From an uncultured Eubacteriales bacterium (lineage in GTDB: Bacteria > Bacillota > Clostridia > Oscillospirales > CAG-272), in the NCBI GenBank assembly GCA_934417455.1, contig CAKRWK010000048.1:1-7511 (forward strand): 7,511 nt of DNA, written 5' to 3'. Both the position numbers and the translations under genes were made by a program. Shown here piece by piece: positions 1-5,597 of this stretch; position 1 is the stretch's first letter; every line of letters begins with the position of its first letter. The notes below the pieces were generated by a model that searched no databases, had not been told where the DNA came from, and was given only the letters and a program-made list of their open reading frames with translations.

Positions 1-189
1 CGCGCGGATATCCGTGCGGCGGATATTCATGACATTGCCAACGAGGTCAGGTGCGTTCCGCCGGCCTACATAAATGCGGACGGAAACGGCGTGACGGCGG
101 CGTGCCTTTCGTACCTGCGTCCGTTGATTCTCGGAGAAATCACCCCCTGCTTTGAGAACGGTGTACCGAAACATTTCGTTTTCCGGTAA
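1..189 (+). CDS. pfp: Phosphofructokinase, probably pyrophosphate-type, C-terminal fragment
   Basis: This is the last 62 codons of a gene that begins outside the window; frame 1 is open from the first base to a TAA at 187-189. The visible tail carries the C-terminal signature of the group of 6-phosphofructokinases that includes the pyrophosphate-dependent enzymes: an IHDIANEV segment, then VPPAYINADGNGVT, then YLRPLILGE and a final ENGVPKHF. Enzymes of this family phosphorylate fructose 6-phosphate to the 1,6-bisphosphate in cytoplasmic glycolysis. The phosphate-donor site is not in the window, so PPi versus ATP use is an inference from the tail type and from the frequency of PPi enzymes in Clostridia. 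No strong terminator follows; about 60 bp separate the stop from the metK promoter. Family assignment is fairly sure, but the symbol depends on the unseen donor specificity. Confidence 0.8.
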   Translation, partial: RADIRAADIHDIANEVRCVPPAYINADGNGVTAACLSYLRPLILGEITPCFENGVPKHFVFR

Positions 190-247
190 CGTGTGATGAT
201 AAACGTTGAGCATACCCCGAAAAATGTATTTTTCTGTCGAAACCCTC

Positions 248-276
248 TTGCATTTTTCACCCGGATGTGTTATAAT
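248..276 (+). promoter_or_regulatory. Sigma-A promoter of metK-recD2
   Basis: A -35 hexamer TTGCAT (248-253) and a perfect -10 TATAAT (271-276) are separated by exactly 17 bp. A TG one base upstream of the -10 (268-269) makes it an extended -10. Transcription would start near 283, about 11 bases before the riboswitch P1 stem. The nine bases CCTCTTGCA across the -35 (244-252) recur identically at the mreB-like promoter (3916-3924). Confidence 0.88.
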
Positions 277-293
277 CTAAGAAAATTAAATAA

Positions 294-378
294 CTTATCA
301 AGAGTGGCGGAGGGACTGGCCCTGTGAAGCCCGACAACCTACACGAGAGGTGCAAGGTGTCAATTCCTGACAGATGAG
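294..378 (+). ncRNA. SAM-I (S-box) riboswitch aptamer
   Basis: The leader of metK holds a clear S-box aptamer, which binds S-adenosylmethionine and lowers expression of methionine and SAM genes. P1 is CTTATC (294-299) pairing with GATGAG (373-378). The conserved core follows: AGAGTGG, then GGAGGGACTGGCCC with P2b GGG/CCC at 312-314 and 320-322, then GAAGCCC, the CAACC strand of P3 (about 335-339) and the GGTG strand with the AATTCC junction (357-367). The canonical GGTGCTAATTCC reads GGTGTCAATTCC here. Between AATTCC and the closing AGATGAG only four bases (TGAC, 368-371) occur where most S-boxes have a P4 hairpin of some 15-25 bases, so P4 is absent or reduced to two or three pairs. Position directly before a SAM synthetase fits feedback control. 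The class call is very sure; the P4 deviation leaves a SAM-I/IV-type variant possible. Confidence 0.95.
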
Positions 379-387
379 TTTTGGTCT

Positions 388-427
388 GGCCCCGGAAGTG
401 ACGCATGCGCCTTCCGAGGCCATTCTT
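388..427 (+). terminator. Expression-platform hairpin of the SAM riboswitch, probable weak terminator
   Basis: GGCCCCGGAAG (388-398) pairs with CTTCCGAGGCC (411-421): ten pairs and one C-A mismatch, with a further small stem possible in the loop at 400-410. It is followed by ATTCTTGT (422-429), a short and interrupted U tract. It starts only nine bases after P1, where an S-box platform is expected. I infer a SAM-induced terminator; an antiterminator pairing with P1 or P2 strands was not clear by eye. The metK Shine-Dalgarno at 434-441 lies outside the stem, which argues against simple sequestration of the ribosome site. Confidence 0.6.
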
Positions 428-446
428 GTAAAAAGAAAGGAATCCA

Positions 447-1631
447 ATGAAACAGTATCTCTTTACTTCCGAGTCGGTGACGGAGGGACATCCCGACAAA
501 ATCTGCGACACCATTTCCGACGCCATCCTTGACGAAATTCTGCGTCAGGACCCGGAAAGTCGTGTTGCATGCGAAACCTTCGCGACCACGGGCATTATTA
601 CCGTCATGGGTGAGGTGACAACCAAGGCTTCCGTTGACATTCAGGATATTGTCCGCAAGACCGTAGCGGACATCGGATACGATCGTGCCAAATACGGCTT
701 CGATGCTACGACATGTGCCGTGCTCAGTTCTCTCCATAAACAGAGCGAGGACATCGCTCTCGGCGTGGACAAATGCGCAGAGGCCAAGGACGGAACCATG
801 ACGGACGACCTTGACATCGGTGCAGGCGACCAGGGTATGATGTTCGGCTTTGCCTGCGATGAAACACCGGAACTTATGCCGCTTCCGATTTCTCTCGCAC
901 ATAAACTGGCCAAACGGCTGACGGAAGTCCGCAAGAGCGGCAAACTCTCCTACCTGCGTCCGGACGGAAAAACGCAGGTGACGGTGGAATACAGAGACGA
1001 TGTTCCCGTCCGCGTCGATACCATTGTCATTTCTTCGCAGCACAGTGCTGAGATAGACATGGCTACCATCCGCAAAGACATTATCGAGCAGGTAATTCTG
1101 CCCGTCATTCCGTCCTCGCTCATTCATGAGGGCGAAACAAAAATTTACGTCAACCCGACCGGCCGCTTTGTGATAGGCGGCCCCGCCGGCGACACGGGTC
1201 TGACCGGTCGCAAAATCATTGTCGACACGTATGGCGGATACTCCCGTCACGGCGGCGGCGCGTTTTCCGGCAAAGACCCGACGAAAGTGGACCGCAGTGC
1301 ATCCTATGCCGCAAGATACGTGGCCAAAAACATTGTGAAGGCCGGTCTTGCCAAAAAGTGCGAGGTGCAGATTGCTTATGCCATCGGCGTTGCCGAGCCG
1401 GTTTCCGTTATGATTGATACCTTTGGGACAGGCCTTGTGGACGAGAGCGTCATTTCCGATGCCGTCAGCAAAATTGTCGACCTTCGTCCGGCGGCCATCA
1501 TCCGCAAGTTTGACCTTCGCCGCCCGATTTACAAACCGCTGGCTTCTTACGGGCACATGGGCAGAGAAGACCTCGGCGTTCTTTGGGAAAAGTGCGACAT
1601 TGCTGAGGATTTGCGCAAACTTTGCCTTTGA
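447..1631 (+). CDS. metK: S-adenosylmethionine synthetase (methionine adenosyltransferase)
   Basis: This cytoplasmic enzyme makes S-adenosylmethionine from methionine and ATP, releasing phosphate and pyrophosphate; SAM is the cell's main methyl donor. The 394 residues match the usual family length of about 380-400. The N-terminal [10 protein letters not shown] motif (9-18), the first family signature GAGDQG (125-130), the [20 protein letters not shown] segment (236-255) and the glycine-rich second signature GGGAFSGKD (269-277) are all intact, as is the C-terminal YGHMGRED region (368-375). The start is set by the ATG at 447 with AGAAAGGA at 434-441. A SAM-I riboswitch and promoter lie directly upstream, so the gene is probably repressed by its own product. 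The recD2 gene follows 31 bp later with no terminator between, so the two are likely co-transcribed. No oddity is seen in the protein. Confidence 0.98.
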   Translation: MKQYLFTSESVTEGHPDKICDTISDAILDEILRQDPESRVACETFATTGIITVMGEVTTKASVDIQDIVRKTVADIGYDRAKYGFDATTCAVLSSLHKQSEDIALGVDKCAEAKDGTMTDDLDIGAGDQGMMFGFACDETPELMPLPISLAHKLAKRLTEVRKSGKLSYLRPDGKTQVTVEYRDDVPVRVDTIVISSQHSAEIDMATIRKDIIEQVILPVIPSSLIHEGETKIYVNPTGRFVIGGPAGDTGLTGRKIIVDTYGGYSRHGGGAFSGKDPTKVDRSASYAARYVAKNIVKAGLAKKCEVQIAYAIGVAEPVSVMIDTFGTGLVDESVISDAVSKIVDLRPAAIIRKFDLRRPIYKPLASYGHMGREDLGVLWEKCDIAEDLRKLCL

Positions 1632-1662
1632 AACGTAACATAATCCGAAAGGGGAGGAGGGA

Positions 1663-3891
1663 ATGCCGTTGCAACCGACAGCAGAAGGCGCGGAAGTCAC
1701 ACTTCGCGGAACCATAGAAACCGTCGTTTACCGAAACGATGCGAACGATTATACCGTGCTGGAAGTGGCTGACGAAGAACAGAGACTCGTCACGGCGGTA
1801 GGCACCGTTCCCTTCGCCAATGAAGGAGAGTGCGTTGTTCTTCGCGGAACGTACTCGTATCACAAAGAATACGGGCGTCAGCTCAATATTACCTCTTACG
1901 AAAAAACATTGCCGTCGTCGACGGACGGGATTCTCAAATATCTGTCCTCCCGTACCGTGCGCGGGGTCGGCCCCGTAACGGCACTGAAAATCGTCAACCG
2001 GTTCGGAGACGAATCGTTTGACGTGATGGAAAACCACCCGGAATGGCTCGCGGACATTCCCGGCATTACGATGAAAAAGGCCGCGCAGATTTCCGCCTCC
2101 TTCCGCGAGCAGAACGGTCTTTGCGACGTTATGCTGTTCTGCAAGGATTTCATGGACAGCGCAAGGATTACCCGCGTTTACAAAGCGTACGGAAGCGTCG
2201 CTATCGGAAAAATCAAGGAAAACCCGTATATTCTGTGCGAAAGCCGGTGTGGCCTTTCGTTTGAAAAGACCGACCGGATGGCCGCCGCGCTCGGTGTTCA
2301 TGCCGACCATCCTGACAGACTTTTTCATGGGTTCAGATATCTTCTGACGTATAACGCGGCCGCCAACGGTCATACCTGCCTGCCGGAAGAAAAACTGGTG
2401 GGTGCTGCGGCCAATCTTCTGTCTTTACCGGAGGAAAAAATCAAAGAGGCTCTGGCGGGTTTCCTTTCGGCGCGCCGTCTCTCCTCTTACCGCGCGGGAG
2501 ACGTCAATTATATCATGACGGTGGAGAGCAATCTTTCGGAAGAATGCGTTGCCGCCAAACTGTTTGAACTCTGTATGACGGACTCCCCTTACACGAGGAA
2601 TGACATTTTTGCCATGATAGAAAAATCGGAGGCACTCTTCGGTATCCGCTACGCCGCACTGCAAAGAGAAGCACTGTTTGAAACGATGCAGAACGGTGTA
2701 CTGATCGTCACGGGCGGCCCGGGCACGGGAAAAACAACCGTTGTCAAAGCCATGATTTCCGTTTTCCGCAGTCAGCGGAAGAAATTCGTTCTTGCCGCGC
2801 CGACCGGTCGTGCTGCCAAACGTCTCAGCGAAGCGACGGGGGAGGAAGCAAAAACGCTCCATCGCATGCTGGAAATGGAACGCGGACCGGAAGGCGAAGA
2901 ATCCACCTTTCGCCGCGATGAGAAAAATCCGCTGGAAGAACAGGTCATAATTGTGGACGAGGCGTCAATGATAGACCTGCAACTCATGCAGGCGCTTGTG
3001 CGGGCCCTGCCGCGCCGCGCCAAACTAATTCTGATAGGCGATACTGACCAGTTGCCGAGCGTCGGCGCCGGCAATATTCTCGGCGACTTGGTTGACAGCG
3101 GAAAGATACGGACGGTCCGTCTGACGGAAATCTTCAGACAGGCGGAAGAGAGCCGCATTGTGACCAACGCGCACCTGATCAATGAAGGCCGGATGCCGGT
3201 TCTTTCCGCCACGGACGGCGACTTTTTCTTTGTCGGCCGCTCGTCTGAGGGCGATGTGGCAGATGCGGTGGCAGATCTTGTCACAACAAGGCTTCCGCGC
3301 GCATACGGGCGTGACATCGCGTCGCGCATACAGGTGATTACACCGTCGCGAAAAGGTAGCGGCGGCGTGGAGAATATCAATACGCTTCTGCAGGAAAAAC
3401 TCAATCCGCCCGGAAAATTCAAAAACGAAAAAATCAGTCACGGTGTGACGTTCCGCGAAGGCGACCGCGTCATGCAGGTCTGCAATAACTATGAAATCGA
3501 ATGGGTCAAGGACGGTATTGCCGGTAGCGGACTTTTCAACGGCGATATCGGCCGTATTGTCAGAATCGACGCAGCGGAACATGCTGTCAAAATCGTGTAT
3601 GACGACAAAGAAGCCACTTACGGATTCGACCAATTGGACGAAATTGAACTGGCATATGCCATCACCGTTCATAAAAGTCAGGGAAGCGAATACCCCGTAG
3701 TTGTTATTCCCATGTATGCCTGTCCGCCGATGTTGCGCACGAGAAATCTCCTGTATACGGCCGTGACAAGAGCCAGAAAAATGGTGATTCTTGTCGGCAG
3801 AACCGACATCGTGCGTTCCATGGTGGAGAATAACCGCGAAATTCTGCGGTATACGACTCTGAAAGAGAGGATTCGCTCCCTTTTTGCATGA
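1663..3891 (+). CDS. recD2: RecD2-type ATP-dependent 5'-3' DNA helicase
   Basis: RecD2 is an SF1B helicase that moves 5' to 3' on single-stranded DNA and acts in repair and replication-fork maintenance, without the RecBC partners. At 742 residues it has family length. An N-terminal OB-like domain (about 12-82, VTLRGTIETVVYRNDANDYT) is followed by helix-hairpin-helix motifs (GVGPVTALKIV near 101-111, IPGITMKKAAQI near 132-143). The motor shows Walker A GGPGTGKTT (351-359), motif Ia APTGRAA (379-385), Walker B VDEAS (431-435), motif III GDTDQLPSVG (459-468), motif IV FRQ (491-493), motif V TVHKSQGSEYP (668-678) and motif VI YTAVTRAR (698-705), so it should be active. A very strong GGGGAGGAGG (1651-1660) precedes the ATG. 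It lies 31 bp after metK and is probably under the same riboswitch. No terminator is evident after it, so reading into the mreB-like gene is possible. Confidence 0.96.
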   Translation: MPLQPTAEGAEVTLRGTIETVVYRNDANDYTVLEVADEEQRLVTAVGTVPFANEGECVVLRGTYSYHKEYGRQLNITSYEKTLPSSTDGILKYLSSRTVRGVGPVTALKIVNRFGDESFDVMENHPEWLADIPGITMKKAAQISASFREQNGLCDVMLFCKDFMDSARITRVYKAYGSVAIGKIKENPYILCESRCGLSFEKTDRMAAALGVHADHPDRLFHGFRYLLTYNAAANGHTCLPEEKLVGAAANLLSLPEEKIKEALAGFLSARRLSSYRAGDVNYIMTVESNLSEECVAAKLFELCMTDSPYTRNDIFAMIEKSEALFGIRYAALQREALFETMQNGVLIVTGGPGTGKTTVVKAMISVFRSQRKKFVLAAPTGRAAKRLSEATGEEAKTLHRMLEMERGPEGEESTFRRDEKNPLEEQVIIVDEASMIDLQLMQALVRALPRRAKLILIGDTDQLPSVGAGNILGDLVDSGKIRTVRLTEIFRQAEESRIVTNAHLINEGRMPVLSATDGDFFFVGRSSEGDVADAVADLVTTRLPRAYGRDIASRIQVITPSRKGSGGVENINTLLQEKLNPPGKFKNEKISHGVTFREGDRVMQVCNNYEIEWVKDGIAGSGLFNGDIGRIVRIDAAEHAVKIVYDDKEATYGFDQLDEIELAYAITVHKSQGSEYPVVVIPMYACPPMLRTRNLLYTAVTRARKMVILVGRTDIVRSMVENNREILRYTTLKERIRSLFA

Positions 3892-3919
3892 GTTTTTCCC
3901 GATAATTTGAAAAATCCTC

Positions 3920-3948
3920 TTGCAATTGTGTACGACTTCATGTATAAT
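3920..3948 (+). promoter_or_regulatory. Sigma-A promoter of the mreB-like gene
   Basis: TTGCAA (3920-3925) and a perfect TATAAT (3943-3948) are 17 bp apart, in the 89-bp gap after recD2. The start of transcription would be near 3955, giving a 5' leader of about 26 bases. Ribosome site AAGGAG (3969-3974) is six bases before the ATG at 3981. The bases CCTCTTGCA (3916-3924) equal those at the metK promoter. Confidence 0.85.
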
Positions 3949-3980
3949 AGAGAATATGATAAACAGGGAAGGAGTGCGGT

Positions 3981-5009
3981 ATGGTAACAAAAATCGGGCT
4001 TGACCTCGGATACTCGAATATTACTATCAGTGACCTGACGACGGGTATCAGCAGAGAGTCCTCCATCGCATTGATAGACAAAAACACAAGCCGCATTCTG
4101 ACTCTCGGCGATAAAGCGCTGGAGGGCGCCGGTGAAAACGGCGTACTTGTCCGACCGTTCAAAAACGGAATGCTCTATTCCTCCGAGCTGACGCAGGCTA
4201 TTATGCAGAGTGCCATGGCCGCCGTCGGAGAAGATACGGACATCCGCTGTATCATCGGGTTGCCGTCCGACTTTACGCCGAAGCAGACAAAAGAACTTCT
4301 CGGCATGCTGTCGGCAGCCGGCGCAAGGGAGGTGTACGGCGTCAAACGCGCCATGGCTGCCTTGGTGGGTGCCGGTGCTTCTCCGAAAGACAGCCTCATA
4401 TCCGTGAATATCGGTGCCGCGGCGACGGACATTCTTGTGCTGTGTGAGGGAAATATCCTGTTCTCTTCCACGGAGCCGATAGGCGGCGAAAATTTCGACA
4501 CGGCCGTTCAGGAATACATTTTATCCCAGGGAGACGTTCGCGTCGCTCTGTCGGTTGCCAAGGCCATCAAGGAACGTCTTGGTGCCGTCTGGCCCGGAAG
4601 AGGCAATGACAGTATCGATATTGAGGGGACACTGTCCCTGACCGGAAACCGTATCAACATGAACATCGCGACGGAAGACATTCTCGGCGTGTTTGAAAAA
4701 CCGTTGGAAAAACTTCTGATGGCCATTGCAGGGCAGGTGAAAAAGATTCCGCTGGAGAGCGTACCGAAGATTTTTGAAAAGGGAATTCTCCTGTCGGGCG
4801 GCGGGTCGCTGCTGTACGGACTGGATAAAATGGTGGAAAAGGTTCTCGACGTTCCCGTCATGCGGGCGCAGGATCCCATCAATTGTGTGGCACGGGGACT
4901 GTCCCGCATACATACATTCCTGCCGATGCATATGCGGGTGAATCAAAGAGACATCACGGAAAAACTCGCGAAGTATTACGAAGTAAAAAAACAGAAGTCT
5001 TCGCTTTGA
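3981..5009 (+). CDS. MreB/Mbl-family actin-like protein, divergent ATPase motifs
   Basis: A 342-residue actin-fold protein of the MreB branch. Visible family marks are phosphate-1 IGLDLG (5-10), the stretch LTLGDKALEG to RPFKNGML (about 41-65) that matches the MreB segment before its lysine-aspartate-glycine turn, IGGENFDTAVQEYI (167-180), KERLGAVWP (197-205) and the adenosine motif GILLSGGGSLLYGLD (268-282). MreB filaments guide rod-shape wall synthesis under the membrane. Key positions differ: the usual phosphate-2 DIGGGTT reads NIGAAATD (143-150), and the usual IEEP before MAAA reads VKRA (121-124), so the acidic residues linked to ATP hydrolysis seem lost. DLGTANT also reads DLGYSNI. About 30 residues, lysine-rich at the end (313-342), extend past the usual fold end. 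It has its own promoter, may also be read from metK-recD2, and is followed by a small membrane peptide. A noncanonical MreB paralogue is likelier than FtsA or ParM. Confidence 0.85.
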   Translation: MVTKIGLDLGYSNITISDLTTGISRESSIALIDKNTSRILTLGDKALEGAGENGVLVRPFKNGMLYSSELTQAIMQSAMAAVGEDTDIRCIIGLPSDFTPKQTKELLGMLSAAGAREVYGVKRAMAALVGAGASPKDSLISVNIGAAATDILVLCEGNILFSSTEPIGGENFDTAVQEYILSQGDVRVALSVAKAIKERLGAVWPGRGNDSIDIEGTLSLTGNRINMNIATEDILGVFEKPLEKLLMAIAGQVKKIPLESVPKIFEKGILLSGGGSLLYGLDKMVEKVLDVPVMRAQDPINCVARGLSRIHTFLPMHMRVNQRDITEKLAKYYEVKKQKSSL

Positions 5010-5038
5010 AGGGCGAAAGAGTAGGAGGAAGGGAACAA

Positions 5039-5140
5039 ATGAAAACACCTGGATATGCCCGGCTCATTGCGTTCGTTATGGCGGCACTCCTGTTTCTGGG
5101 CGCTGTGGTAACGGCGATAACGATGATTGTTTCTCATTGA
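5039..5140 (+). CDS. 33-residue single-span membrane peptide
   Basis: This short gene encodes MKTPGYARLI followed by one hydrophobic helix (about residues 9-30, rich in A, L, V, I, F) and a two-residue end after IVS. The positively charged N-terminus (K2, R8) predicts N-in, C-out. Support for it being real is the AGGAGG at 5023-5028, ten bases before the ATG, the place 29 bp after the actin-like gene, and the strong terminator 14 bp after its stop. A longer reading of the same frame back into the actin-like gene is disfavoured, because only the ATG at 5039 has a ribosome site. It is similar in size and layout to the Prli42/DUF4044 type of Firmicutes micropeptide, but I cannot show homology by eye. 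Function unknown; a membrane partner for the preceding actin homologue is a guess from context. Confidence 0.72.
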   Translation: MKTPGYARLIAFVMAALLFLGAVVTAITMIVSH

Positions 5141-5154
5141 CAAAACCGAATAAG

Positions 5155-5195
5155 AAATCCCGGTATCGGATACAGTGCGATATCGGGATTTTTTT
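5155..5195 (+). terminator. Intrinsic terminator of the mreB-like operon
   Basis: A 14-bp stem, AAATCCCGGTATCG (5155-5168) with CGATATCGGGATTT (5178-5191), contains one G-T wobble and a nine-base loop. It is followed by a run of seven T ending at 5195. It lies 14 bp past the micropeptide stop, so it ends the plus-strand unit. On the minus strand the stem is followed by TTTCTTATT, so weak two-way action is possible. Confidence 0.93.
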
Positions 5196-5249
5196 GTTCG
5201 GATATGCAAAAAACAAGATTCCGTTCCTCGGAACGAAAGAGTCATAAAC

Positions 5250-5311
5250 TGTGGAAAAAGAGAACAAAAATGTTGAAAACTTTTTTCGAGCTGTGAAATG
5301 ACGGTGGAAAA
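5250..5311 (+). repeat. Phased cluster of TGTGGAAAA-like 9-mers, DnaA-box-like
   Basis: Four same-strand motifs start at 5250 (TGTGGAAAA), 5271 (TGTTGAAAA), 5292 (TGTGAAATG) and 5303 (GGTGGAAAA). The spacings of 21, 21 and 11 bp are two, two and one helical turns. The DnaA box TTATNCACA reads TGTGNATAA on this strand. The four copies differ from it at 1, 2, 3 and 2 positions, and a further copy at 5354 (TGTGTAAAA) differs at 1. The sequence and spacing are seen directly; DnaA binding is only a hypothesis. Confidence 0.4.
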
Positions 5312-5342
5312 TGCGGAGCCAAGCACTATATAAAACCGTTAT

Positions 5343-5363
5343 TTTTTACAGTATGTGTAAAAA
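5343..5363. repeat. Perfect 8-bp inverted repeat TTTTTACA-N5-TGTAAAAA
   Basis: TTTTTACA (5343-5350) and TGTAAAAA (5356-5363) flank GTATG. It lies in the spacer between convergent genes, away from any recognised promoter, and overlaps the DnaA-box-like 9-mer at 5354. It could be a protein-binding palindrome or an AT hairpin; no known operator was recognised. Confidence 0.5.
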
Positions 5364-5485
5364 GCAGGATAAAAAGTAGGAAAGAGAGGAGAAAAAACGC
5401 CGCGGAAAAATGTACAGGGTGAAAAGCACTGACTTTGGGTGAAAAACGGCCTGTACGGAATTTTGTAGTGACGCAAAAACAGAAA

Positions 5486-5528
5486 CAACGAATGCTCTCC
5501 GTCCGCCGGACAAGAAGAGCATTCGTTG
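5486..5528 (-). terminator. Intrinsic terminator of ftsZ
   Basis: A perfect 13-bp stem, CAACGAATGCTCT (5486-5498) with AGAGCATTCGTTG (5516-5528), encloses a 17-base loop that itself can form GTCC-GCC-GGAC (5501-5511). Read on the minus strand it is followed by TTTCTGTTTTTG, a fair U tract. On the plus strand no T run follows, so the orientation is that of ftsZ, whose stop is 70 bp upstream. Confidence 0.87.
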
Positions 5529-5597
5529 CCTTATGCTGAAAATTTTTCTTTCGATATGTACTTACCGCAGACGACGGCGCAGTCGGAATCGTCAGAA

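Larger units (their letters stand above)
5196..5485. other. Noncoding spacer between two convergent terminators
   Basis: About 290 bp, purine- and A-rich on the plus strand, with no convincing reading frame, tRNA or strong promoter. It is bounded by the plus-strand terminator (5155-5195) and the ftsZ terminator (5486-5528), so neither unit needs it as a leader. It holds a small hairpin CGTTC-CTCG-GAACG (5222-5235), the phased TGTGGAAAA-like motifs (5250-5311), an AT-rich stretch (about 5325-5363), an 8-bp inverted repeat (5343-5363), a direct repeat GGGTGAAAA (5417-5425 and 5437-5445) and inverted copies of GTACAGG (5412-5418 with 5450-5456). Confidence 0.7.

Noticed and set aside
219..234. 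Palindrome GAAAAAT-GT-ATTTTTC after the phosphofructokinase gene as a terminator
   Set aside because: The stem is almost all A-T with a minimal loop and no T run after it beyond the stem itself.
360..1715. A long minus-strand open frame (451 codons) lying antisense over all of metK
   Set aside because: It mirrors the codon pattern of metK, has no family motifs, and would also run through the riboswitch. Treated as a shadow frame.
3892..3919. Terminator between recD2 and the mreB-like gene
   Set aside because: TTTTTC and GAAAAA can pair over a ten-base loop, but there is no GC-rich stem and no following T run.
3025..3990. A 321-codon minus-strand open frame over the end of recD2
   Set aside because: It overlaps the helicase motifs V and VI, which are fully conserved on the plus strand, and shows no recognisable domain.
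3981..5009. FtsA or ParM identity for the actin-like gene
   Set aside because: The RPFKNGML region, IGGENFD motif and length fit MreB. No FtsA-specific 1C domain or C-terminal amphipathic helix was recognised, and there is no plasmid partition partner.
4883..5038. Longer N-terminal extension of the 33-residue peptide inside the actin-like gene
   Set aside because: The extension overlaps the conserved end of the actin-like protein in another frame and has no ribosome site. The ATG at 5039 has AGGAGG.
5345..5373. Possible promoter TTTACA-N17-GATAAA in the spacer
   Set aside because: The -10 matches only four of six bases, and the -35 is explained as one arm of the inverted repeat. No gene follows.
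5411..5443. Ten-codon frame MYRVKSTDFG in the spacer with an upstream GAGGAG
   Set aside because: The ribosome site is about 18 bases from the ATG, which is too far, and nothing else supports translation.
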